A stretch of 64,000 nt of DNA from CAMUQR01 sp963516005 (GTDB taxonomy: Bacteria; Patescibacteriota; Saccharimonadia; Saccharimonadales; Saccharimonadaceae): contig CAUPYP010000001.1 in the NCBI GenBank assembly GCA_963516005.1, positions 1-64,000 on the forward strand, given 5' to 3'. This document shows, in pieces, positions 1 through 7,687 of the stretch. Every line of letters begins with the position of its first letter. The first letter of the stretch is position 1. Under the pieces are notes generated by a model. That model was not told where the DNA came from, searched no databases, and saw nothing but the letters and a program-made list of their open reading frames with translations. Made by a program: the position numbers and the translations under genes.

Positions 1-298
1 GAACGTCGTGAGACAGTTCGGTTTATATCCGGTATGGACGATAGGAAACTTGAGAAGATCTACCCCTAGTACGAGAGGACCGGGGCGGACGAACCTCTGG
101 TGTATCGATTGTGGCCACCTGCTGCATTGTCGAGTAGCTATGTTCGGAAGGGATAAGCGCTGAAAGCATATTAAGCGCGAAACCCACTTCAAGATTAGAT
201 TTCCCTATGAGGACACAGAGAGATTATCTGTTTGATAGGTGCAAGGTGTAAGTATAGTAATATATTCAGCTGAAGCATACTAACAGTCCCATTGACTT
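1..298 (+). rRNA. rrl: 23S ribosomal RNA, 3' end (partial)
   Basis: The window opens inside 23S rRNA. The universally conserved domain VI sarcin-ricin segment (CTAGTACGAGAGGACCGG at about 65-84) is present. It is followed by the conserved GGATAAGCGCTGAAAGCAT block at 149-168 and AAGCGCGAAACC at about 173-184. The gene continues upstream of base 1. The 3' boundary near 298 is an estimate from the usual distance beyond the last conserved helix; there is no sharp mark in the sequence. No tRNA lies in the spacer that follows. Confidence 0.95.
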
Positions 299-456
299 TT
301 TATGCTACTTGCTTTATTATTAAAGTAAGTTAGGCTTTGACTAATAATTGGTGTTTATCACACCATGTTGTTATTTACAAAATGAAAATAATGGCTACCG
401 AAATAAGACTTTGACCCACTGATGACGATATATCAGCCCAAAGTGTCGAAGTCGTG

Positions 457-567
457 TTTCGGTGTCCATGGCGATGAGGAAATACCTGTAATCATTCCGA
501 ACACAGAAGTCAAGCTCATCAGCGGCGATTATACTGCTATGCGGGAAACTAGCACGATGCCGAATTA
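457..567 (+). rRNA. rrf: 5S ribosomal RNA
   Basis: A 5S-like core is visible: CCGAACACAGAAGTCAAGC near 497-515 matches the conserved loop B/C region, and the terminal stem forms between TTCGGT (458-463) and GCCGAA (559-564). It sits about 160 nt after the 23S end and is followed at once by an intrinsic terminator, as expected for the last gene of an rRNA operon. End positions are estimates within a few bases. Confidence 0.9.
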
Positions 568-571
568 TAGA

Positions 572-600
572 CAAACTCTCCGAAAGGGGAGTTTTTCTTT
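572..600 (+). terminator. rRNA operon terminator
   Basis: An eight-pair stem (AACTCTCC / GGGGAGTT, one G-U pair) with a GAAA tetraloop is followed by a T-rich run, immediately downstream of 5S rRNA. Confidence 0.85.
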
Positions 601-908
601 TTATTGTTGTTGATCCTGTCTGAACTCAGTTGAGTTGGTTGTGTTATACTTTGGCCGTGAGCCGTCTCGTTAATTAGACTGAGATACTACTCAATGATTG
701 ATTGTGGACTTGTGGAATGTTTCATTGTACTAGTTTTGAACCATAAGAAAATAGCCCATCTCGCAGAAGATTGGGCTATTTTCGCTTTGAGAGTGTGCTG
801 TAGTATTTATCTGTTCTTTGTATTCAAAAAACAGGGTATCTTTATTATATAGCACGGGACGCATAATTGCAACAGTTTTATTACAATAAAAAAGTGCTTG
901 TGTAAATA
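601..908. other. gene-free stretch after the rRNA operon
   Basis: About 300 nt between the rRNA terminator and the next promoter. I see no credible coding frame, no tRNA cloverleaf and no Shine-Dalgarno-plus-start arrangement. The only clear structure is the perfect 12-bp hairpin at 747-783. A 61-codon open frame on the minus strand (730-915) has no ribosome binding site and reads through that hairpin, so I do not call it. Confidence 0.6.
747..783. terminator. terminator-like hairpin in the rRNA downstream spacer
   Basis: Perfect 12-bp inverted repeat (GAAAATAGCCCA / TGGGCTATTTTC) with a 13-nt loop. On the plus strand the stem runs into TTTTCGCTTT; on the minus strand into TTTTCTTATG. It could act as a second terminator behind the rRNA operon in either direction. 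The U-tracts are weak, so function is inferred. Confidence 0.5.
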
Positions 909-937
909 TTGACAAAATAGTTATGGTATGATATAAT
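909..937 (+). promoter_or_regulatory. full-consensus sigma-70-type promoter of the KGG gene
   Basis: TTGACA at 909-914, a 17-bp spacer and TATAAT at 932-937: perfect consensus in both hexamers. The predicted start near 944 gives a leader of about 50 nt with an AAGGA ribosome site before the ATG at 996. Confidence 0.85.
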
Positions 938-995
938 TAAAGCATTAACATATCACAAGAGAGATGTGTGTAAAATAAGAAAGGAATTATTTATC

Positions 996-1199
996 ATGGC
1001 CGGAACTAAAGAAGGCGGTAAAAAAGCAGCACTTGCAAACAAAGAGCGTTACGGTAAAGATTTTTACGCAAAAATCGGTGCTAAAGGTGGTAAAAAAGGC
1101 ACAACTGGTGGTTTTGCTGCCAATCGTGAATTAGCACGTATCGCAGGTGCTAAAGGTGGTCGTTTGTCAAAACGAGGCCCAGCTAAGAAAACTGCTTAA
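996..1199 (+). CDS. small KGG-repeat stress-type protein
   Basis: 67 residues, rich in Lys, Gly and Ala. It has short repeats of the KGG family (KEGGKKAA near residue 5, AKGGKKGTTGG in the middle, AKGGRLSKRG near the C-terminus), related to the KGG/GsiB-type hydrophilic stress proteins. The ATG at 996 is preferred over the in-frame ATG at 966 because AAGGAATT lies about 8 nt before it. The upstream promoter is full consensus and a strong terminator follows, so it is probably an abundant monocistronic transcript. The basic character suggests nucleic-acid association, but the molecular role of the family is not established. Confidence 0.8.
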   Translation: MAGTKEGGKKAALANKERYGKDFYAKIGAKGGKKGTTGGFAANRELARIAGAKGGRLSKRGPAKKTA

Positions 1200-1222
1200 A
1201 TAATTGCCAAAAAATACAAAAG

Positions 1223-1246
1223 CCCGCTTGGAGAGAGCGGGTTTTT
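1223..1246 (+). terminator. intrinsic terminator of the KGG gene
   Basis: CCCGCT / AGCGGG stem with a 7-nt loop followed by five T, 24 nt after the stop codon. Confidence 0.85.
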
Positions 1247-1340
1247 GAGTGTTGAGAGTGTGTGGGGTGGTTATATCAATCATATGTCACCCTCGTTCAT
1301 AGAAGTGGTGCTAATAACGGACGAACAGGCGATGAAATAC

Positions 1341-1808
1341 TTAATTGAGCTGTTTGCGACGCAGAGCAGTGAACTTAGCGTCATTTGGACGCCACCGTGC
1401 AGAGCATTCTAGGCATTTATAGCTCAAATCAGCGGTCTGGGAGCCAACTGAACCGCATTTGGGACAGCAACTGCGCTGGTAGAGCCAATCACGGTAGGTT
1501 TCAAGCGTCTCATCAATTAAATCGGCATCAATTGCGACCTGATAACGCGGTAAAAGCTGATTTTTGGTGTATTCCCAGGCGTCAGTTTCCATTTTGACAA
1601 GTTCAACGTCAAAACGATAGTCGGCATGTTGAAGTAGGGCATGAGCCAGTTCGTGGAGTAGTAAAATCTCAGCTTGTTCAACCTGAGGTTGATAAACGAT
1701 AGTCTGTCTATCTGGTTGAAATTTAAACTGATCACCAGCCTGAAACTGAAACTGCGGAAAATCAGCTTGGAGCTTTTGAACTAACTGGAGAAGGTGATTA
1801 TTGGTCAT
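1341..1808 (-). CDS. HELAH metallopeptidase-like protein with C-terminal zinc ribbon
   Basis: 155 residues. Residues 52-56 read HELAH, a zincin HExxH signature. A glutamate-bearing helix (KMETDAWEY, 72-80) follows at the spacing seen in the ImmA/IrrE (M78)-like group and may supply the third ligand. At the C-terminus two Cys pairs (C115/C118 and C132/C135) form a zinc ribbon. The family is inferred from motifs; the substrate is unknown. Its start overlaps the end of the ROK gene by 11 nt, so the two are translationally coupled. An ImmA-like peptidase would normally cut a repressor or toxin-antitoxin partner, but no such partner is adjacent. SprT-like proteases are an alternative. Confidence 0.6.
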   Translation of the reverse strand: MTNNHLLQLVQKLQADFPQFQFQAGDQFKFQPDRQTIVYQPQVEQAEILLLHELAHALLQHADYRFDVELVKMETDAWEYTKNQLLPRYQVAIDADLIDETLETYRDWLYQRSCCPKCGSVGSQTADLSYKCLECSARWRPNDAKFTALRRKQLN

Positions 1809-2610
1809 GATGTTTAAAATATTGATAACAGCCGTAAATCACTGATAATTTCGGGTCTTTGGCAGCTAGAATCTGCGGTCGGCGGAGATTAGCTGGCAAT
1901 CGCTCGTCGATTAAATCGTTAAGAGCTTGCTGATATTGATCAAAGGAACTACCCATGCTACCGCCAATGACGATATAGCGTGGTTGGAGAATCGGAATCA
2001 GCATCAATAATCCACGCGAAATCCGATCGGCGATTGCATCCCAAATGGCGGGATTTTTGATGTTTTTGGCGAGTTGATTATAGGCTTCGGCGATAGCTTT
2101 ACCAGAGGCGAAGTTTTCCCAAGTTTGCACTGCTCCATCGTATTCCAACATCATCATACCGGCTTCGGAATCGAGCAGAGCGTGAGGTAATTTGCCATCA
2201 ATCACACAGCCTGAGCCGATGCCAGCACCGATATTAAGATAAATCAGTGATTTCGGAGTGGGGTTGATGTTGGTAGCCTCAGCTAATCCGCCTAAATTAG
2301 CGTCATTTTCGACTAAAACTGGCACGTGAAACACTTGCTCAAGCTCAGGGCGGAAATCAAAACTAATCCAGTCATCACCCAGGTTGCTACACCATTCGAC
2401 GACATTGTGATGCACTACGCCTGGCACACCAATTACAATTGCACTGGGTTTTTGATCAGCAAAATCTTTAGCAATGGTGGCTTGAATCAGTCCGAGACAG
2501 TCATTCGCTAAGTTAGGAGTTAAAAACTCCATTTGCTGGGTAATTGTGCCAGTGTCGTCTAGACTGGCGATGGTTAATGTTTGACTGCCGATATCAACTG
2601 CGATAATCAT
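1798..2610 (-). CDS. ROK family protein (sugar kinase-like)
   Basis: 270 residues, slightly shorter than typical ROK kinases (about 300). It shows the N-terminal phosphate-binding motif (AVDIGSQT, 4-11), the ENDAN motif with its catalytic aspartate, and an LNIGAGIGSGCVIDGK segment matching the second phosphate loop. The Cys-rich zinc motif of many ROK glucokinases and repressors is missing, and there is no N-terminal DNA-binding domain, so a kinase is more likely than a repressor. Likely reaction: ATP-dependent phosphorylation of glucose, N-acetylglucosamine or N-acetylmannosamine; the substrate cannot be read from sequence. A GGAGG site precedes the ATG. It is co-transcribed with the HELAH protein. 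Confidence 0.75.
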   Translation of the reverse strand: MIIAVDIGSQTLTIASLDDTGTITQQMEFLTPNLANDCLGLIQATIAKDFADQKPSAIVIGVPGVVHHNVVEWCSNLGDDWISFDFRPELEQVFHVPVLVENDANLGGLAEATNINPTPKSLIYLNIGAGIGSGCVIDGKLPHALLDSEAGMMMLEYDGAVQTWENFASGKAIAEAYNQLAKNIKNPAIWDAIADRISRGLLMLIPILQPRYIVIGGSMGSSFDQYQQALNDLIDERLPANLRRPQILAAKDPKLSVIYGCYQYFKHHDQ

Positions 2611-2689
2611 ATTTCCTCCGGGTGATGCCCACTTAATTCACGATAATTGTATTAGTCTTATTATATCAAATCCCGCTCTCGCTTATGTA

Positions 2690-2718
2690 TTTACTTTTTA
2701 TGATAAATATGATATAAT
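2690..2718 (+). promoter_or_regulatory. promoter of the small surface-like gene
   Basis: TTTACT at 2690-2695, 17-bp spacer and TATAAT at 2713-2718. The predicted start is near 2725 and GGGAGA precedes the ATG at 2752. Confidence 0.7.
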
Positions 2719-2751
2719 TAAAATATATAGCTTGTTCAAGGGAGAATTATT

Positions 2752-3165
2752 ATGGCAAATATTAAATATATTATTAAAGATCCGTCATTTAAGTATTTCA
2801 TCATTGGCTTAGTGTTGTTTATAGTGATTACTGGTGGCGGTATCATGGCGATTAAAAATCTCGTCAATAACAACAAAGGCGAGCAAAAAGAAGATTTGGC
2901 AGTGGTTGAAGAACAGCGTAAATCAGATAACACGGTGACAATTGATGATTCAAAACCAGCGCCATCAACCAATACTACTCCAACTCAGCCGAACAAAACA
3001 CCTGATGTAACAGCCTCAACTAGCCCTGAAACTACTGCGCCAAACACAACTCAAAATGTGACCAATCCAACCGAATTATCACGAACTGGCGGTAACGGTT
3101 TGGTGACGGCACTAGGCTTGTCAGCTTTGACTTATGTGGTGGTTTTAGTGCTACAAAAGCGTTAA
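2752..3165 (+). CDS. small surface-exposed membrane protein with sorting-signal-like C-terminus
   Basis: 137 residues. An N-terminal uncleaved membrane segment (about 14-36) is followed by a charged stretch and a Pro/Thr/Ser/Asn-rich linker (about 62-108), typical of a wall-spanning stalk. The end has the three-part layout of a sortase signal: LSRTGG (about 110-115), a hydrophobic helix, and a Lys-Arg tail. The motif lacks the usual proline of LPxTG, so it may be a degenerate sorting signal or simply a second membrane anchor. Compare the authentic LPSTG signal at the end of the protein at 19903. No known domain recognised. Confidence 0.65.
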   Translation: MANIKYIIKDPSFKYFIIGLVLFIVITGGGIMAIKNLVNNNKGEQKEDLAVVEEQRKSDNTVTIDDSKPAPSTNTTPTQPNKTPDVTASTSPETTAPNTTQNVTNPTELSRTGGNGLVTALGLSALTYVVVLVLQKR

Positions 3166-3256
3166 GCTACTAATTGCTCGACAGACTGGTATCGGCCATG
3201 TGGTGGGGCTAATTTCTTGAATAAAACGCCTTCTTATTTTTTTAAAAAACTTATCC

Positions 3257-3285
3257 TTGAAAAAACTGGCAAAACAGGGTAAAAT
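3257..3285 (+). promoter_or_regulatory. rpsA promoter and long leader
   Basis: TTGAAA at 3257-3262, 17-bp spacer and TAAAAT at 3280-3285, predicting a leader of about 135 nt. The leader contains an AGAGTT/AACTCT hairpin near 3311-3335 and a strong AAGAAAGGAG motif at 3373-3381. The motif lies about 46 nt before the annotated start, too far to serve it. Autoregulation by S1 is known in proteobacteria; whether this leader does that is inference. Confidence 0.55.
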
Positions 3286-3427
3286 ATAGATAATCTATTA
3301 AGGGTCGGTTAGAGTTGGTTTTAAGTCGTAACTCTCTTCTCTAGGCTGATTCTTTTTGGACAATATTATCTAAGAAAGGAGTTATATAATATTTCGCTTG
3401 ATTGAGACGGGGTATTAGAAAAGACTT

Positions 3428-4489
3428 ATGGTAAAAGCCACTATAACTATGGATGAGCTATTAGCTCAGAACGAGCAAATTAAGCCTCTAGCTCAGGGCG
3501 ATATCGCAACTGGTACTGTGATTTCAGTTAAGAAACACGAAGTATTGGTTGATCTTGGTGCCGGCGGTACTGGTGTTGTACCACGTCGCGAAGTTGGTTT
3601 TGGTCGCAAACTCAATGTTGGCGATGAAGTATCAGCAAGCGTTATGGACGAAGAACTAGAAGATGGTCGCGTATTATTATCACTACGCAAAGCCGTCAAA
3701 GACCGTGGTTGGGAAGAAGTTTCCAAAATCATGGAAAATGAAGAAATTGTGGAAGTTGAACCATTTGACGCTAATCGCGGTGGTTTGTTGGTTGAATACG
3801 AAGGTGTACGTGGCTTCTTGCCAGTATCACAACTTTCAGCTGAACATTACCCACGGGTGGCTTCAAGCGATAAAGACGAAATTTTACAACGTCTGAACAG
3901 CTTAATCGGCAAAAAAATTAAAACTCGTGTAATTGATGTTGACCGCAAGACTAACAAGCTAATTTTCTCAGAAAAAGAAGCGATTAAAGACAGTTTAGCT
4001 GCTACCTTCAGTAAGATGGCAGTTGGCGACAAAGTTAAAGGTCAAGTAACTGGCGTAGTTGAGTTCGGCGTCTTCGTGACCGTTGATGGTATTGAAGGCT
4101 TGGTGCATATCTCAGAAATCAGCTGGGAGCGTGTAGTTGATCCAAACGACTATGTCAAAATTGGTGACGATATCGAAGCTAAGATTATTGATATTGACAA
4201 AGACCGCCTGAACTTAAGTATTAAACAATTGACTGACGATCCATGGATTAGTGAAGTTGAAAAGTTTAAAAAAGGTGACGAAGTTGAGGGAACGGTCACT
4301 CGCATTACACCATTTGGTGCGTTTGTACAACTTAGCCCATCAGTTGAAGCGTTAGTTCACGTTTCAGAACTGGGTAAGGGTGATGATGTCAACCCGGAGA
4401 ATATTTTTACTCTTAATGAGAAAAAACAATTCCGAATCTTAGACATTGACAAAGACAATCGTAAGATTTCACTATGCTTAGCAAAATAA
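3428..4489 (+). CDS. rpsA: 30S ribosomal protein S1, four-domain form
   Basis: 353 residues with four S1 RNA-binding domains at about 22-88, 106-184, 198-268 and 280-351. The last two are the most canonical (GVFVTVDGIEGLVHISE and GAFVQLSPSVEALVHVSEL). S1 binds mRNA and helps deliver it to the 30S subunit. E. coli S1 has six domains; four-domain forms are common in Gram-positive and CPR bacteria. The ATG at 3428 has only a weak upstream purine stretch, and an in-frame TAG at 3416 rules out a start at the stronger AAAGGAG further up. infB follows 54 nt later, making a translation-factor pair. Confidence 0.92.
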   Translation: MVKATITMDELLAQNEQIKPLAQGDIATGTVISVKKHEVLVDLGAGGTGVVPRREVGFGRKLNVGDEVSASVMDEELEDGRVLLSLRKAVKDRGWEEVSKIMENEEIVEVEPFDANRGGLLVEYEGVRGFLPVSQLSAEHYPRVASSDKDEILQRLNSLIGKKIKTRVIDVDRKTNKLIFSEKEAIKDSLAATFSKMAVGDKVKGQVTGVVEFGVFVTVDGIEGLVHISEISWERVVDPNDYVKIGDDIEAKIIDIDKDRLNLSIKQLTDDPWISEVEKFKKGDEVEGTVTRITPFGAFVQLSPSVEALVHVSELGKGDDVNPENIFTLNEKKQFRILDIDKDNRKISLCLAK

Positions 4490-4543
4490 ATTAATATAAA
4501 CGGCTAGTGTTTAGGAGCTAGCGACAACAGAAAAAGGAGACAT

Positions 4544-6316
4544 ATGGAGCAAGAGAAAATTATCACAATGGGCGGGTCAATTACCGTCAATGAGCTTGCC
4601 GAAAATCTCAATCTGTCGGTTGCTAGTTTGATCCAAGAGCTGTTTAAAAACGGTATTGTAGCGACGATTAATCAAAAACTTGACTATGACACTGTCTCGA
4701 TTATTATTGACGAATTAGGTTTAAAAGTGAAGTTGGAACAAGCGGAAGTAGTACATGATACGAAACTCTCGGCTCATCAGGCTTCTGACAAAGCGAGGAT
4801 TCGTCCGCCAGTGGTGGCAGTGATGGGCCACGTTGATCATGGCAAAACTACTCTGCTGGATAAGATTTTGAATATGAAAACCGTTGAAGGCGAGGCAGGT
4901 GGTATTACTCAGCATATCTCCGCTTATCAGACGGAGTTTCAGGGGCGAAAAATCACTTTGCTGGATACACCGGGGCATGAGGCATTTGCATCAATTCGTC
5001 AGCACGGAGCGTTGTTGACTGATATTGTGGTGATTGTAGTGGCAGCTGATGATGGCGTGAAGCCACAAACTGTAGAGGCGATTAAATTTGCTGAATCAGC
5101 CAATGCCAAAATTATCGTGGCAATTACCAAAGTTGATAAACCAACTGCCAATGTCGAAATGGTAAAAGGTCAGTTAGTAAGCGAATATCGTTTAAATCCG
5201 GAAGAATGGGGTGGTGATACAATCATGGTTCCAGTTTCAGGTCGGACTGGCGAAGGCATTGATAAATTGCTTGAGTCAATTCTGTTGATCGCCGAAATGG
5301 AGGAATTTAAAGCTGATTATGACTATTTGTCTGAGGGTCTGGTAATTGAAGCTCGGATGCGTCAGGGCAAAGGCGCGGTGGTTGGCTTGTTGGTCCAACA
5401 CGGTGAGTTGCAAGTTGGTGATATCTTGGTGGCGGGTGGCAGTTATGGTAAAATCCGTACAATTGTTGATTTCCGTGGTAAAGCTGTCAATAAAGTTGGT
5501 CCATCGACGCCGGTGACAGTGACTGGTTTTAAAACTTTGCCAAACTTCGGTGAATTATTCCGAGAGGTTGATTCGGAGCGTGAGGCGCGTGCCTTAGCTA
5601 ACCAAGCTCGTTATGAGGCCAGCATGAATGTTCCAAGTAGCAATGTGACTGGATTAGAATTGCTGGACAAAATTCATCAGAGTGCCGTTGCGCAAGATTT
5701 TAATGTGTTAATTAAGGCTGATGTCCAAGGTAGTTTAACCTCAGTAATTGATAACGTTAAGCTTATCGACACGAATGACGAAGTGCAAGTTAATGTTGTG
5801 GCGCATGGTGTTGGTGATGTGACCGAAAGCGATGTTAAAATGGCGGCTAACGGCACTACCGTGATTTACGGCTTTAACATCAATATCTCAGCTTCAATTC
5901 GACGCTTAGCGGCGCGACTTGGGGTACAAGTTCGCTTGTATAACGTAATTTATGAACTGTTGGATGATGCGAAAGCTGAGATGGAGAAGCTGTTGGCACC
6001 AGAAGTTAAAGAACATGATATGGGTAAATTGACCGTTAAAGGTGTTTTCCGTACTTCAAAAGATAAGATTATCGCTGGTGGCTTGGTGACAACTGGCAAA
6101 ATTATGCCAGGCATGCTGGTGCGTGTGAAGCGCAATAAAGAACAAATTGCCGAACTAGAAGTATTGACTGTTGAAAAGCATCAGCAGGAAGTTAAGGAAG
6201 TGTTCGAGGGTGATATGTGTGGTTTGTCGCTCAAATCAACCAAGAAACTTCAATTAGAAATCGGTGATAAGTTTGAGCTGTTTGAACGAGAAATTGTTGC
6301 ACGAAAATTGAAATAA
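4544..6316 (+). CDS. infB: translation initiation factor IF-2
   Basis: 590 residues, short compared with about 740-890 in typical bacteria because most of the N-terminal extension is absent. An IF2_N-type helical domain (about 8-62) leads into the GTPase. The G1 motif is GHVDHGKT (95-102), with DTPGHEAF (G3) and TKVD (G4) downstream. The beta-barrel domain II, domain III and the C-terminal fMet-tRNA-binding domain complete the protein. IF-2 positions initiator tRNA on the 30S subunit and drives subunit joining. AAAAAGGAG precedes the ATG at ideal spacing. A promoter for the next gene starts inside its last codons. Confidence 0.96.
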   Translation: MEQEKIITMGGSITVNELAENLNLSVASLIQELFKNGIVATINQKLDYDTVSIIIDELGLKVKLEQAEVVHDTKLSAHQASDKARIRPPVVAVMGHVDHGKTTLLDKILNMKTVEGEAGGITQHISAYQTEFQGRKITLLDTPGHEAFASIRQHGALLTDIVVIVVAADDGVKPQTVEAIKFAESANAKIIVAITKVDKPTANVEMVKGQLVSEYRLNPEEWGGDTIMVPVSGRTGEGIDKLLESILLIAEMEEFKADYDYLSEGLVIEARMRQGKGAVVGLLVQHGELQVGDILVAGGSYGKIRTIVDFRGKAVNKVGPSTPVTVTGFKTLPNFGELFREVDSEREARALANQARYEASMNVPSSNVTGLELLDKIHQSAVAQDFNVLIKADVQGSLTSVIDNVKLIDTNDEVQVNVVAHGVGDVTESDVKMAANGTTVIYGFNINISASIRRLAARLGVQVRLYNVIYELLDDAKAEMEKLLAPEVKEHDMGKLTVKGVFRTSKDKIIAGGLVTTGKIMPGMLVRVKRNKEQIAELEVLTVEKHQQEVKEVFEGDMCGLSLKSTKKLQLEIGDKFELFEREIVARKLK

Positions 6317-6325
6317 CGCTATAAT
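6297..6325 (+). promoter_or_regulatory. promoter overlapping the infB stop, short leader
   Basis: TTGCAC at 6297-6302, 17-bp spacer, TATAAT at 6320-6325. The downstream ATG at 6337 is 11 nt past the -10 box, so the predicted leader is only about 5 nt and contains no Shine-Dalgarno. Confidence 0.65.
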
Positions 6326-6336
6326 AAGCATAAGTT

Positions 6337-6753
6337 ATGAAATTAAATGAACAGTTTTTAGATGAAGTTGGTTTGGGGGCTCTACCACCACAAGAGAAGC
6401 AGGCTTTTTTGGAGTATTTGTATTCAGAAGTCGAGTTGCGAGTTGGTGATGCGCTATCGCATAACATGACGCCGGAGCAGGTGGTCGAATTTAAAAAAAT
6501 TGCCGATAAAGATTCGAGCTTCATTATGAATTGGCTGTCGGCTTTTGTGCCAATGTATCATTCCGATACTTTGTTTGAAAAAATGCAAAAAACTACTGGC
6601 TATGACGTGGCGGACACGCGGTTATTGTCAGAATATGCTGCGACGAAGTGGCTAGAGCTGAATCGACCAGATTATGCTCAAATTGTGGCTGATGTAGTCA
6701 GTAAAATGCGTCAAGAAATTATCGATAATAAAGATCAATTGTTGAACAAATAG
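6337..6753 (+). CDS. DUF5663-like conserved CPR protein
   Basis: 138 residues, soluble and largely helical. The layout is an N-terminal LDEVGLGALP segment, then an ELRVG helix, then a EQVVEFKKIADKD helix near 50-65. This resembles the uncharacterised DUF5663 family found mostly in Patescibacteria; that is recalled resemblance, not a search result. No catalytic motif, membrane segment or signal peptide is seen. It stands between infB and the convergent fmt gene and shares a bidirectional terminator with fmt. Confidence 0.6.
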   Translation: MKLNEQFLDEVGLGALPPQEKQAFLEYLYSEVELRVGDALSHNMTPEQVVEFKKIADKDSSFIMNWLSAFVPMYHSDTLFEKMQKTTGYDVADTRLLSEYAATKWLELNRPDYAQIVADVVSKMRQEIIDNKDQLLNK

Positions 6754-6763
6754 ATCTAAAACT

Positions 6764-6793
6764 AAAAATTACTCACATTGGTGGGTGATTTTT
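6764..6793. terminator. bidirectional terminator between convergent genes
   Basis: A 13-bp stem (AAAAATTACTCAC / GTGGGTGATTTTT, with wobble pairs) and ATTG loop, with A and T runs on the two sides. It lies between the plus-strand gene ending at 6753 and fmt ending at 6800. Confidence 0.8.
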
Positions 6794-6799
6794 AAACTG

Positions 6800-7687
6800 T
6801 TAGTTTTTATAGCCGTTAATAAAGGCGGTGGCGGTCATGGTTTTACCACTTGGGGCAATGAGCTGATGAATATTTAAGAATTGACCATCGACGCATTCAA
6901 AATTTAGTGGTGAAGTGGGCTGACTATCGGCGCTGGCGTCGGTAATAATGCAGATTTGATCGTAAATCTCGAGGCGACTCTTCGGAAAAACATTGTAGGC
7001 ACGAATTTGATTAACGAGTTGGTCAGCGCTCGATTTTTCAGGATTGAGCCAGCCTTGTGCTTTAGTTAGGAGCGAGCAGTAGGTAGCTTGAGTGTCGTCT
7101 TGAGGTTCTGGGCTTAGTTTACCGGCAATGATTTGCGGTAAGATTTGAATCAGAAGCTTACTACCAAGTTGAGCGGTCTGTTGATAGAGCTGACTAGCGG
7201 TGGTAGCTGGGGTAATTTCAACCGGTGCTTGAGCGTAAATCGCCCCAGCGTCCATTTTATCGTTGAGGGTCATGATTGACACACCAGTGAGGTTATCGCC
7301 GTTATAAATCGCGCTTTCAATAGGCGATGGTCCGCGATATTTTGGCAAGAGTGACGGGTGGAGGTTGATAATGCCTAGCTCGAAACTGTCAATAATATCC
7401 TGGGGGATAATTTTACCAAAACTAACTAAAATCGCCCCAAAACGGCTGGTTTGCGCGATGGCATCACGCATTTGCGTGAGGTTTTCGGGTTGATAGACGG
7501 TGACGTTGTAGTTTTCGGCGATGGTTTTAACGGCTGGTACTTGAAGTTTTTGACCACGACCTTTTTTAAGGTCGGGTTTGGTAATGACGGCTTCGATTGT
7601 GATGCCGGCGCTTAATAAATTATCGAGAACGGTAGCGCTATAGTCTTCAGTCCCGAAGAATACCAGTTGGTTTGACTTCTGTGTCAT
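6800..7687 (-). CDS. fmt: methionyl-tRNA formyltransferase
   Basis: 295 residues. It transfers a formyl group from 10-formyl-THF to initiator Met-tRNA. The catalytic N108 and H110 lie in INLHPSLLPKYRG (107-119), and the catalytic aspartate is D146 in KMDAGAI. The C-terminal OB-fold domain follows. The ATG at 7687 is well supported: AGGAG lies 7 nt upstream, inside the end of def, so the two genes overlap by 41 nt. Def and Fmt together run the formyl-Met cycle (add, then remove, the formyl group). Confidence 0.95.
   Translation of the reverse strand: MTQKSNQLVFFGTEDYSATVLDNLLSAGITIEAVITKPDLKKGRGQKLQVPAVKTIAENYNVTVYQPENLTQMRDAIAQTSRFGAILVSFGKIIPQDIIDSFELGIINLHPSLLPKYRGPSPIESAIYNGDNLTGVSIMTLNDKMDAGAIYAQAPVEITPATTASQLYQQTAQLGSKLLIQILPQIIAGKLSPEPQDDTQATYCSLLTKAQGWLNPEKSSADQLVNQIRAYNVFPKSRLEIYDQICIITDASADSQPTSPLNFECVDGQFLNIHQLIAPSGKTMTATAFINGYKN

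Noticed and set aside
422..613. 63-codon open frame across the 5S rRNA
   Set aside because: It overlaps the 5S rRNA and its terminator hairpin, has no ribosome site, and its translation is the rRNA sequence read by chance.
601..908. tRNA gene in the rRNA spacer or downstream region
   Set aside because: No cloverleaf with a GGTTCGAATCC-type T-loop could be found by eye.
730..915. 61-codon minus-strand frame in the rRNA downstream spacer
   Set aside because: No Shine-Dalgarno; it runs through a perfect hairpin and the -35 box of the KGG promoter; composition is not protein-like.
3382..3390. TATATAAT at 3383-3390 as an rpsA promoter -10
   Set aside because: No -35 at acceptable spacing; the upstream TTGAAA-17-TAAAAT promoter is better supported.
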